Of a stretch of 64,000 nt of DNA, positions 56,245-64,000 are shown one piece after another. The stretch is from Ruegeria arenilitoris (GTDB lineage Bacteria > Pseudomonadota > Alphaproteobacteria > Rhodobacterales > Rhodobacteraceae). The notes under the pieces are model-generated. The model worked only from the letters and a program-made list of their open reading frames with translations. It was not told where the DNA came from and made no database searches. The position numbers and the translations under genes are program-made. Where the stretch lies: the NCBI RefSeq assembly GCF_013032445.1, contig NZ_WQCA01000004.1:124001-188000 (forward strand). Reading direction: 5' to 3'. Positions within the stretch are counted from its first letter, which is position 1; the number at the start of each line of letters is the position of its first letter.

Positions 56245-57165
56245 ATGAATTTCAGAGATTTGGAATACGTTCTCGCCATCGCAAAACATGGCCAATTCAG
56301 TCAGGCAGCCGTAGCTTGTAACGTCTCTCAACCCGCATTGTCCAATCAGGTTAAAAAGCTCGAGCAGGAGTTGGGAACGGATCTGTTTCTGAGGCTCAAT
56401 AACGATGTGCGTCCGACCACTTGCGGAGAACGGGTAATTGCTATCGCCGAACGTATCCTTAAGGACGCCCAGAACATTCGAGATACCGCAACCCAGTTCC
56501 GCGACCCCGAGGCCGTTCCCTTTCATATCGGAATGACGCCGACGCTTGCCCCATACCTCACGCAGTATTTTTCAGACTTGTTCAGCACGCTGTTCCCAAA
56601 CATGCGGGTCACCATGATCGAGGACCTGCCGCAGAATATGTTGCAAATGGTTGGGGATCACACGCTGGACGTCGCTTTGGTCGCGAAACCCAATACAGCA
56701 GCGACACTGGACTTCACCTCAATCTGGATCGAGCCATTGTTTCTGGCTTTGCGCGAAGGGCACCCGCTGTGTCAGCTATCGTCTATTGCACCGGAAGACG
56801 TGCCCGCGCATGATTTCATCCGATTGCCGCACAGTTTCGGTTATGCGCTGGAGGACCGTCTGCCCAAACCAGATCCGTCGCGCCGGGTCGGCAAACGCTT
56901 TGATCTGAGTGCCCTTCGGTTCGAAACGATTTGCCGCCATATCTGCCACTCGGACGATTGCACCATTGTCTCGGCGCTGGCTGCGGAACAGTTCAAACGC
57001 GACAAGTGGCCATTGTGCTTTGTGCCGTTTGACGCGCCGGGTCACCTGCGCGATCTGGGTGCGGTGACGCGCCCGGGCTGCCCGCGCCGACCACTTCTGG
57101 ATCGCATCGGTACTTACATAAATGATAACCCGCCCGTCGGTGTCACACCAACCTTTTCAGGGTGA
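56245..57165 (+). CDS. LysR-family regulator with OxyR-like HTH and a Cys/His cluster
   Basis: 306 aa from the ATG at 56245. The HTH start MNFRDLEYVLAIAKHGQFSQ and VSQPALSNQVKKLEQELG is very OxyR-like, but the effector domain lacks OxyR's two-cysteine switch. Instead residues 230-239 read C-R-H-I-C-H-S-D-D-C, with Cys230, Cys234, Cys239, His232 and His235. This could be a redox or metal sensor. It lies upstream of the peptide transporter operon and divergent from the secretion operon; its targets are unknown. Confidence 0.82.
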   Translation: MNFRDLEYVLAIAKHGQFSQAAVACNVSQPALSNQVKKLEQELGTDLFLRLNNDVRPTTCGERVIAIAERILKDAQNIRDTATQFRDPEAVPFHIGMTPTLAPYLTQYFSDLFSTLFPNMRVTMIEDLPQNMLQMVGDHTLDVALVAKPNTAATLDFTSIWIEPLFLALREGHPLCQLSSIAPEDVPAHDFIRLPHSFGYALEDRLPKPDPSRRVGKRFDLSALRFETICRHICHSDDCTIVSALAAEQFKRDKWPLCFVPFDAPGHLRDLGAVTRPGCPRRPLLDRIGTYINDNPPVGVTPTFSG

Positions 57166-57491
57166 TACTCTGCCAAAAGACGTGATCTCGCCCCGGCGGG
57201 CACATAACGTACGACCCAAAACCTGCATCTTAAACGTCTATTTTTAGGCAAGTTATTGTTGTCGGACGGTCTGAAAATCTTCTTGCCCATATGGTCCAAA
57301 AGGCCGAACGTACCGGTGTATCCAGTCGGTTTTCCAACTGTCCGCGATCACGCGCGCAAGTCAGTTGACAATGGATTTTGTATTTTGGATACATTGGGCA
57401 GAGATTTCGCGGCGAACAGAGTCGTCCAAGAATGCTCTGGCCACAAAGAGCAACGCGAATGTCTGAATAAAATCATTTCTGGGAGACCCAC
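57166..57491. other. 326-bp leader region of the peptide transporter
   Basis: Contains the predicted promoter at 57365-57393; the rest has no supported gene. Confidence 0.4.
57365..57393 (+). promoter_or_regulatory. predicted sigma70-type promoter for the peptide transporter operon
   Basis: TTGACA (57365-57370), a 17-bp spacer and GATACA (57388-57393). The dyad TGTAT-N5-ATACA (57379-57393) overlaps the -10 region and could be an operator. About 90-nt 5' leader to the ATG at 57492. Confidence 0.5.
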
Positions 57492-59075
57492 ATGAAACTG
57501 AAATTAATGGCCGCAACTGCTGCGATTGCCCTGTCGGCTGCCGCGGCACAAGCGAACACGCTGGTCTATTGTTCGGAAGGCTCGCCCGAAGGCTTCGACC
57601 CGGCGCTGTTCACCGCCGGCACGACCTTTGATGCCTCTTCGCACCCGATCTACAACCGCCTGCTCGAGTTCGAAACCGGCACCACCAACGTGATCCCCGG
57701 TTTGGCGGAAAGTGTCGAGGCCAGCGATGACGGTCTGGAATACACTTTCAAACTGCGTCAGGGCGTCAAGTTCCACTCGAACGACGAATTCACCCCGACC
57801 CGCGATTTCAACGCCGATGACGTGATCTTCTCGTTCATGCGTCAGAAGGACGAAGGCCACCCCTACAATCAGGTCTCGGGCGGTACTTGGGAGTACTTCC
57901 AGGGCATGGGCATGCCCGATCTGGTCGAGTCCATCGAAAAGGTCGACGACTACACGGTGAAATTCACACTCACCAAGCCCGAAGCGCCGTTTGTTGCCAA
58001 CATGGCGATGGATTTCGCCTCGATCCTGTCGGCCGAATACGCGGATGCGATGATGGAAGCGGGCACACCTGAAAAGCTGAACACCGCGCCTATCGGCACC
58101 GGTCCGTTCTCGTTCGTGGCATATCAGAAAGACGCGGTGATCCGTTATGCCCAGAATGCCGATTACTGGAACGACCCGGCGGCGGTTGAAAACCTGATCT
58201 TCGCGATCACTCCGGACGCATCGGTTCGCTATCAAAAGCTGAAGGCCGGCGAATGCCACATCATGCCCTATCCGAACCCCGCCGACATTCAGGCGATGAA
58301 GGATGACGCCGACATCAACATGATGGAGCAGGAAGGCCTGAACGTTGGGTATCTGGCCTACAACACCACCATGGAACCGTTCGATAATCCGAACGTCCGT
58401 AAGGCGCTGAACATGGCAATCGACAAGAACGCCATCATCGACGTGGTGTTCCAGGGCTCGGGCCAGGTGGCCAAGAACCCGATCCCGCCGACCATGTGGG
58501 GTTATAACGACGCCATCACCGACGACGCCTATGATCCCGAAGCGGCCAAGGCGATGCTAGAGGCCGAAGGCGTATCCGATCTGTCGATGAAGATCTGGGC
58601 GATGCCGGTTCAGCGTCCGTACAACCCGAACGCCCGCCGTATGGCCGAGCTGATCCAGGCAGATTTCGCCAAGGTTGGCGTGGATGTCGAGATCGTGTCC
58701 TACGAATGGGGCGAGTACCTGTCACGCTCGAAAGAACTGAACCGTGATGGTGCTGTTCTGCTGGGCTGGACCGGCGACAACGGCGACCCAGACAACTTCC
58801 TGGCCGTTCTGCTGGGTTGTGACGGTCGCGAAGCTTCGAACCGCGCACAATGGTGCCACCAGCCGTTCGAAGACCTGATTCTGCAGGCCAAGCAGACCAC
58901 CGATCAGGCCGAACGCACCAAGCTGTATGAAGACGCTCAGGTGATCTTCAAAGAGCAGGCGCCGTGGGCGACCATCGCACACTCGGTTGTTTTCATGCCG
59001 ATGCGCAATGAAGTGCAGGGCTACAAAGTACACCCGCTGGGCGGTCACATCTTCTATGGCGTGAGCGTCGAATAA
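57492..59075 (+). CDS. periplasmic peptide-binding protein of an ABC transporter (DppA-like)
   Basis: 527 aa SBP_bac_5 protein. Signal peptide to about residue 22 (AAAAQA/NT). The mature start LVYCSEGSPEGFDPALFTAG, the GTGPFSFVAYQKD segment and NMAIDKNAI are typical of DppA-type dipeptide binders. First gene of a dppABCDF-type cluster with a peptidase gene inserted after it. Exact peptide specificity cannot be read. Confidence 0.92.
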   Translation: MKLKLMAATAAIALSAAAAQANTLVYCSEGSPEGFDPALFTAGTTFDASSHPIYNRLLEFETGTTNVIPGLAESVEASDDGLEYTFKLRQGVKFHSNDEFTPTRDFNADDVIFSFMRQKDEGHPYNQVSGGTWEYFQGMGMPDLVESIEKVDDYTVKFTLTKPEAPFVANMAMDFASILSAEYADAMMEAGTPEKLNTAPIGTGPFSFVAYQKDAVIRYAQNADYWNDPAAVENLIFAITPDASVRYQKLKAGECHIMPYPNPADIQAMKDDADINMMEQEGLNVGYLAYNTTMEPFDNPNVRKALNMAIDKNAIIDVVFQGSGQVAKNPIPPTMWGYNDAITDDAYDPEAAKAMLEAEGVSDLSMKIWAMPVQRPYNPNARRMAELIQADFAKVGVDVEIVSYEWGEYLSRSKELNRDGAVLLGWTGDNGDPDNFLAVLLGCDGREASNRAQWCHQPFEDLILQAKQTTDQAERTKLYEDAQVIFKEQAPWATIAHSVVFMPMRNEVQGYKVHPLGGHIFYGVSVE

Positions 59076-59089
59076 ACCACCACTCACAG

Positions 59090-59121
59090 ACCGGAGCCGT
59101 CGATTAGGCGGCTCCGGTTTT
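59090..59121 (+). terminator. intra-operon terminator after the binding-protein gene
   Basis: ACCGGAGCCG (59090-59099) and CGGCTCCGGT (59109-59118) form a perfect 10-bp stem with a 9-nt loop, followed by TTTC. It likely lowers expression of the downstream peptidase and permeases relative to the binding protein. Confidence 0.8.
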
Positions 59122-59143
59122 CTATTTCTGGAGGTCGGCGTCA

Positions 59144-60238
59144 ATGCCGGATTTGTCCGAGTACCGTCAACTGGCAAAGGACATGTCAGTGGATGCCGTG
59201 GCGCTTGTGCCCGGTCCGAATTTCACCCGCGCTTTGGGAAAGCCCTTCATGAGCCACGAACGGCCCTTTGTGGTCGTGATCCCGGCCGAAGGTGCGCCAG
59301 CTGCGGTAGTACCCAATCTTGAACTGGGGTCATGGGAGTTGGTCGGGTTCGAAGGCGCTGTCTTCGACTGGTTCGACCAAACCGGCTATGACGATGCGTT
59401 TGTCGCGCTGGCCGACCATACGCCACTGACGTCGCTTGCTGTCGAAGGGCAAGTGATGCGGGTCTTTGTGTCCAAGGCTTTCACCAACGCGCTGCCGAAC
59501 CTACGGATTGTCGATGCCGAGCGTGAGATTTCCGGCCTGCGAATTTGCAAGACCGAAGCCGACATCGCAGCAATGCAGGCGGCGATTGATATTTCGGAAC
59601 GTGCCTTGGCCCGCGTTATCGCGGATGTGCGCGTCGGCCAGACCGAAGTTCAGATTGAGCAGGCTCTGGTTCAAGCCCTGTTTGCCGAAGGCGCGGCATC
59701 GCTGGCCTTTGCGCCGATCGTTGCAGCAGGGGATAACTCGGCGCGACCCCACGGCAAGGCACGCGCGGATTACAAGATCAAACCGGGCGACGCGTTGCTG
59801 TTTGATTTCGGCGCCCGTAAACATGGGTTCGCCGCCGACATCACCCGCACTTTCTTTGTGGCCGAAGTTTCGGACGAGGGCAGGGATGTCTACAACACCG
59901 TTCTGCGTGCCAACCGCGCAGGGTTCGAGGCTTGCCGCCCCGGCGTCACCGCCCACGACATCGACGACGCGGTGATCAGCGTGCTCGAAGCCTCGCCCTA
60001 TGCTGACCGTATTCGTACCAAGACGGGTCACGGGTTGGGCCGGGACGTGCATGAAGCACCATACATCATGCGTGGAAATGACCAGAAAATCCTTCCCGGC
60101 ATGGTCTGGACCAACGAACCGGGGCTTTATGAACTGGACAATTTCGGCGTACGCATCGAAGATGACGTATTGGTGACCGAAGATGGTTGCCGGTCGCTGA
60201 CCAGCTTTCCCAAAGATCTCACAATCATAGGTCGCTGA
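59144..60238 (+). CDS. M24-family Xaa-Pro-type peptidase
   Basis: 364 aa with creatinase-type N-domain and pita-bread catalytic domain. Metal ligands are visible as the two Asp of DFGARKHGFAADITRTF, His in GHGLGRDVHEAPYI, and Glu in NEPGLYEL and VRIEDDVL. It lies between the binding protein and permease genes of a peptide importer and shares its stop with the permease start (TGATG), so it probably trims imported peptides in the cytoplasm. It could be a prolidase or an aminopeptidase P. Confidence 0.88.
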   Translation: MPDLSEYRQLAKDMSVDAVALVPGPNFTRALGKPFMSHERPFVVVIPAEGAPAAVVPNLELGSWELVGFEGAVFDWFDQTGYDDAFVALADHTPLTSLAVEGQVMRVFVSKAFTNALPNLRIVDAEREISGLRICKTEADIAAMQAAIDISERALARVIADVRVGQTEVQIEQALVQALFAEGAASLAFAPIVAAGDNSARPHGKARADYKIKPGDALLFDFGARKHGFAADITRTFFVAEVSDEGRDVYNTVLRANRAGFEACRPGVTAHDIDDAVISVLEASPYADRIRTKTGHGLGRDVHEAPYIMRGNDQKILPGMVWTNEPGLYELDNFGVRIEDDVLVTEDGCRSLTSFPKDLTIIGR

Positions 60239-61245
60239 TGTTTGGCTATTTTCTAACCCGCCTGGGTATGTTCATCCCGACCTTTCTGGGCGTGACGCTG
60301 ATTTCCTTCATGTTCATCCGGGTCCTGCCGGGCGATCCTATCATCGTCATGGCCGGCGAACGCGGCATGACCGAGGAACGTTATCAGGAGATGGTTGAGA
60401 AGCTGGGCTTCGACAAACCGGTCCTGCAGCAATACTGGGACTATCTGGTCGGCGTCATGCATGGCGATCTGGGCGAAAGCTTTGTCACCAAGAAGCCTGT
60501 CTGGGATGAGTTCTTTGCGCTGTTCCCTGCAACATTGGAACTGTCGATCTGCGCGATGATCTTTGCTGTGGCTCTTGGCTTGCCAGCTGGCGTGATCGCC
60601 GCTGTGAACCGGGGCAAGTTCTTTGACCGGGCGCTGATGTCTTCGGCGCTGGTTGGATATTCGATGCCGATTTTCTGGTGGGCGCTACTGCTGATCATCG
60701 TGTTCTCGGGCAATCTGGGCTGGACGCCGGTCTCGGGCCGGATCGACCTACTGTACTACTTCCCAAGCGTCACCGGCTTTATGCTGATCGACAGTCTGTT
60801 ATCGGGGCAGCCCGGGGCGTTCGGATCTGCCGTCCGTCACCTGATCCTGCCGACCATCGTTCTGGGCACTATCCCGCTTGCGGTGATCGCTCGGCAAACA
60901 CGCTCGGCCATGTTGGAAGTGCTGGGCGAGGATTACATCCGCACCGCTCGGGCCAAGGGTCTTTCGCCTTCACGGATCAACGGGCTGCACGCGCTGCGCA
61001 ACGCCCTGATCCCGGTGATCACAGTAATCGGCCTGTCGGTCGGAACTCTGTTGGCTGGCGCGATCCTGACGGAAACGATCTTTAGTTGGCCGGGTATCGG
61101 CAAATGGATGGTCGACAGCATTTTCCGCCGCGACTACCCGGTGGTGCAGGGCGGCCTGTTGATGATCGCCGTGATCGTGATGCTAGTGAACCTTCTGGTC
61201 GATGTCCTCTACGGCATCATCAACCCCAAAATCCGGAGGCGGTGA
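60238..61245 (+). CDS. peptide ABC transporter permease (DppB-like)
   Basis: 335 aa, six membrane helices. The N-terminal RLGMFIPTFLGVTLISFMFI and the EAA loop region ARAKGLSPSRINGLHALRNA are typical. The ATG overlaps the peptidase stop and the last base overlaps the next permease. Confidence 0.93.
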   Translation: MFGYFLTRLGMFIPTFLGVTLISFMFIRVLPGDPIIVMAGERGMTEERYQEMVEKLGFDKPVLQQYWDYLVGVMHGDLGESFVTKKPVWDEFFALFPATLELSICAMIFAVALGLPAGVIAAVNRGKFFDRALMSSALVGYSMPIFWWALLLIIVFSGNLGWTPVSGRIDLLYYFPSVTGFMLIDSLLSGQPGAFGSAVRHLILPTIVLGTIPLAVIARQTRSAMLEVLGEDYIRTARAKGLSPSRINGLHALRNALIPVITVIGLSVGTLLAGAILTETIFSWPGIGKWMVDSIFRRDYPVVQGGLLMIAVIVMLVNLLVDVLYGIINPKIRRR

Positions 61246-62147
61246 TGGCTGAACTATCTGCAAACGCGCCCAAAACCGAAGACCGCCCCAGCGCCCTGCG
61301 CGAGTTCTGGTACTATTTCAGCGAGAACCGCGGAGCAGTGATGGGCCTGTGGGTTTTCCTGGCCTTTGTCTTCTGTGCTGCCTTCGCACCCCTGTTGGCA
61401 CCCTATGACCCGACCGAGCAGTTCCGCGCGCACATTCTGCAGCCGCCAGCATGGCAAGAGGGCGGCAGCTGGGCCTTCCCATTGGGCACCGACCCGCTGG
61501 GCCGGGATATGCTGTCGCGCCTGATCATGGGATCGCGCTATTCCTTTTTTGTCGGCATCGTTGTGGTCTGTGTCGCTGTGACAGGTGGCGTGATCATCGG
61601 GCTGCTGTCCGGGTTTGCGCCGAAATGGATCGATACGCTGATCATGCGAGTGATGGATATCATCCTGTCCTTCCCGTCGCTGCTGCTGGCGCTGGTGTTG
61701 GTCGCCATCCTCGGGCCGTCGTTGACCAACGCGATGATCGCCATCGCTATCGTGTTTCAGCCGCATTACGTGCGCCTGACCCGAGCATCCGTGCTGTCGG
61801 AGCGACAGAAAGATTATGTGACTTCGGCCCGCGTTGCGGGTGCGGGCAAGGCGCGGTTGATGTTCAAAACCGTGCTGCCCAACTGTCTGGCTCCGATCAT
61901 CGTGCAAGCGGCACTGTCGTTTTCAACCGCTATTTTGGACGCCGCCGCCCTTGGCTTTCTGGGCATGGGCGCACAGCCGCCCACACCGGAATGGGGCACC
62001 ATGCTGGCCGAAGCGCGTGAATTCATTCTGCGCGCGTGGTGGGTGGTGACCTTCCCCGGCCTCGCCATCTTGGTAACGGTGCTGGCCATCAACCTGATGG
62101 GCGACGGTCTGCGCGACGCGCTGGACCCGAAACTGAAGCGGAGCTGA
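61245..62147 (+). CDS. peptide ABC transporter permease (DppC-like)
   Basis: 300 aa, with the OppC_N segment (REFWYYFSENRGAVMGLWVF) and the LGTDPLGRDMLSRL signature, then the binding-protein-dependent transport domain and EAA loop ARVAGAGKARLMFKTVLPN. Coupled to the previous permease by a TGATG overlap; the ATPase gene follows after 4 bp. Confidence 0.93.
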   Translation: MAELSANAPKTEDRPSALREFWYYFSENRGAVMGLWVFLAFVFCAAFAPLLAPYDPTEQFRAHILQPPAWQEGGSWAFPLGTDPLGRDMLSRLIMGSRYSFFVGIVVVCVAVTGGVIIGLLSGFAPKWIDTLIMRVMDIILSFPSLLLALVLVAILGPSLTNAMIAIAIVFQPHYVRLTRASVLSERQKDYVTSARVAGAGKARLMFKTVLPNCLAPIIVQAALSFSTAILDAAALGFLGMGAQPPTPEWGTMLAEAREFILRAWWVVTFPGLAILVTVLAINLMGDGLRDALDPKLKRS

Positions 62148-62151
62148 CGAC

Positions 62152-63129
62152 ATGAGCCTGTTGGATATCCGAAACCTCACCGTCGAATTCGCAACCGCTT
62201 CGGGCAAGTTCCGGGCCGTGGACGGGGTGGACCTGTCGGTCGACAAGGGCGAGTTGATGGCCATCGTCGGCGAAAGCGGCTCGGGCAAATCTGTGTCGAT
62301 GCTGGCGCTGATGGGTCTGCTGCCCTGGACCGCCACGATCACCGCCGACCAGTTAAGTTTCGAAGGCATCGACCTGACCAAAATCTCGGCCCGCGACCGC
62401 CGTAAGATCATCGGTAAAGACATCGCCATGATCTTTCAGGAGCCGATGTCGTCGCTGAACCCCTGCTTCACGGTCGGCTTTCAGATCAAGGAAGCCCTGC
62501 GCATCCATCTGGGCCTGAATCGAAAAGACCGCCACCAACGCGCCATTGAGCTGTTCGATCAGGTCGGTATCCCGGCCCCGGAAAGCCGCCTGAACACTTT
62601 TCCGCACCAGATGTCGGGAGGGATGAATCAGCGGGTAATGATCGCGATGGCGATTGCCTGCACTCCGAAACTGCTGATCGCGGATGAACCCACAACGGCG
62701 CTGGACGTGACCATTCAGGCGCAGATTCTGGATCTGCTGGTACGGTTGCGTGACGAACAGGGCATGGGTCTGGTGCTGATCACCCACGATATGGGCGTGG
62801 TTGCTGAAACGGCCGAGCGCGTGCAGGTGCAATATGCCGGCCAAAAAGTCGAGGAACAGCCCGTCAAAGACCTGTTTCGGACACCGCGCCATCCCTACAC
62901 CTCGGCGCTTCTGAGCGCATTGCCGGAACGGGCCACATCGAAAATGTTGCCTACCATTCCGGGCGTGGTCCCCGGTCAGTTCGACCGGCCCAAAGGGTGC
63001 CTGTTCAGCCCCCGATGCCAGTTTGCGGACGATCTGTGCCGTTCCCTGCCGCCGACCCCGCATAGTGCGGAGTTCGGCAAGGCCCGCTGCCACTATGTCG
63101 AAAAGATAACCGCCGGAGAAATGGCATGA
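62152..63129 (+). CDS. peptide ABC transporter ATP-binding protein (DppD-like)
   Basis: 325 aa. Walker A GESGSGKSVSML, Q-loop FQEPMSSLNP, signature MSGGMNQRVMIAMA and Walker B LLIADEPTTALD; a C-terminal oligopeptide/dipeptide transporter domain with CLFSPRCQFADDLC cysteines, typical of the Fe-S-containing Dpp/Opp ATPases. Overlaps the next gene by 4 bp. Confidence 0.94.
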   Translation: MSLLDIRNLTVEFATASGKFRAVDGVDLSVDKGELMAIVGESGSGKSVSMLALMGLLPWTATITADQLSFEGIDLTKISARDRRKIIGKDIAMIFQEPMSSLNPCFTVGFQIKEALRIHLGLNRKDRHQRAIELFDQVGIPAPESRLNTFPHQMSGGMNQRVMIAMAIACTPKLLIADEPTTALDVTIQAQILDLLVRLRDEQGMGLVLITHDMGVVAETAERVQVQYAGQKVEEQPVKDLFRTPRHPYTSALLSALPERATSKMLPTIPGVVPGQFDRPKGCLFSPRCQFADDLCRSLPPTPHSAEFGKARCHYVEKITAGEMA

Positions 63130-64000
63130 CCGCACCTATTGTTCAGGCAAGCGCCTTGGCTCGGCACTACATCGTCAAGGGCGGGTTGCTGTCGAAACCG
63201 GCAACGGTCAAAGCTCTGTCCGGCGTCGATTTCGACCTGAAACCCGGCAAAACTCTGGCCATCGTCGGTGAATCCGGCTGTGGGAAATCGACACTCGCGC
63301 GCGTGGTGACGATGATCGAGGAGCCGACCTCGGGCAATCTGACCATCGACGGTGTCGACATCACACCATCAAAATGGGCGCAGATGCGCGAGACGGTTCA
63401 GATCGTGTTTCAAGACCCTTACGGCTCGCTCAATCCACGCCAGCGGATCGGGCAAATCTTGCAGGAACCGCTGATCATCAACCGGCCCGACATGTCTGCC
63501 GCTGATCGCGAAGCTCGGGCGCGTGAGATGATCGACCTCGTCGGTCTGCGCCCCGAACATTACGACCGCTATCCGCATATGTTCTCGGGCGGGCAGCGTC
63601 AGCGGATCGCCATCGCACGCGCGCTGATGCTCAACCCCAAGGTGCTTGTGCTGGACGAGCCGGTCTCGGCGCTGGATGTCTCGATCCAGTCGCAGATTCT
63701 GAACCTTCTGGTCGAACTGCAAGAGCGTCTGAACCTGGCCTATCTTTTCATCTCGCATGACCTGTCGGTGGTGAAACACTTCGCCGATGACGTGATTGTA
63801 ATGTATCTGGGTCGGGCCGTTGAAAAAGCCCCGAAAGAGCTGCTGTTCGCAGCCCCCCGGCATCCCTATTCCAAGGCGCTACTGTCCACGACCCCGCGTG
63901 CCGACCCAGAGGCGCGGAAAGAGCGGATCAAATTGGAAGGTGAGCTGCCCTCACCAATGAACATCCCCAAAGGTTGTGCTTTTGCTCAACGTTGCTGGCT
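63126..64000 (+). CDS. peptide ABC transporter ATP-binding protein (DppF-like), 3' end outside window
   Basis: Starts at ATG overlapping the dppD stop (ATGA). 291 codons are present; Walker A GESGCGKSTLARV, signature FSGGQRQRIAIARAL and Walker B VLVLDEPVSALD are intact, and the C-terminal Cys region has begun (KGCAFAQRCW). Second ATPase of the importer. Confidence 0.93.
   Translation, partial: MTAPIVQASALARHYIVKGGLLSKPATVKALSGVDFDLKPGKTLAIVGESGCGKSTLARVVTMIEEPTSGNLTIDGVDITPSKWAQMRETVQIVFQDPYGSLNPRQRIGQILQEPLIINRPDMSAADREARAREMIDLVGLRPEHYDRYPHMFSGGQRQRIAIARALMLNPKVLVLDEPVSALDVSIQSQILNLLVELQERLNLAYLFISHDLSVVKHFADDVIVMYLGRAVEKAPKELLFAAPRHPYSKALLSTTPRADPEARKERIKLEGELPSPMNIPKGCAFAQRCW

Noticed and set aside
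56245-57165. Naming the LysR gene oxyR
   Set aside because: HTH is similar, but the redox cysteine pair of OxyR is absent, so the symbol would mislead.

Overview
The window looks like a stretch of chromosome from a marine alphaproteobacterium of the Roseobacter group (Rhodobacterales). The evidence is the GC-rich codon use, a Na+-NQR locus, a methionine gamma-lyase cluster, a TAXI-type TRAP transporter, a type I secretion locus with an RTX-like cargo, and the accD-folC-zapE neighbourhood. The species is not identifiable from sequence alone. There are no rRNA genes, no CRISPR array and no intact insertion sequence; one tRNA-Pro(CGG) is present.

Layout. 1-3.4 kb: mdeB-mdeA read leftwards from a divergent Lrp-type regulator (mdeR), a methionine-to-methanethiol and 2-oxobutyrate pathway. 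3.5-8 kb: an accessory-looking, less GC-rich stretch with an XRE regulator, a 49-codon partner gene, an array of inverted/direct repeats, then a LysR regulator, WrbA and a DMT exporter. 8-11 kb: a TAXI TRAP binding protein and fused permease separated by a hairpin terminator. 11.3-12.6 kb: tRNA-Pro and a THUMP rRNA methyltransferase. 12.7-18.8 kb: a small ORF and nqrABCDEF; the NQR maturation genes apbE and nqrM lie 2.5 kb further on, beyond a nucleotide-sugar dehydrogenase, a decayed epimerase remnant and a CBS-domain protein. 22.6-28.4 kb: a sulfatase-superfamily hydrolase, gpmI, an EnvC-like factor and ctpA. 28.5-31.2 kb: an MFS transporter and two unrecognised genes on the minus strand.

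31.4-35.4 kb holds the most unusual pair in the window: an ABC-exporter-like protein whose ATPase motifs are almost all lost, with a large insert in the nucleotide-binding domain and a C-terminal cyclic-nucleotide-binding-like domain, overlapping by 8 bp a CPBP (CAAX-protease-like) membrane protein. 35.5-45.6 kb is mostly housekeeping: accD, folC, zapE, an MFS transporter, a HAD hydrolase, a YaiI-type protein, sthA, fghA, an AEC transporter and a TetR regulator. 45.7-49.4 kb encodes an apparent complete glucosylglycerate cycle: a GH13_18 phosphorylase converging, with overlapping 3' ends, on a glucosyl-3-phosphoglycerate synthase and its phosphatase. 49.5-55.9 kb is a type I secretion operon (cargo, ABC ATPase, membrane fusion protein). 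56.2-64 kb is a LysR regulator followed by a dipeptide/oligopeptide ABC transporter with an embedded Xaa-Pro-type peptidase.

All function calls rest on reading motifs and on family knowledge; no database search was run. Start codons were moved where a Shine-Dalgarno sequence or a family-typical N-terminus argued for it, and this is stated in the entries.
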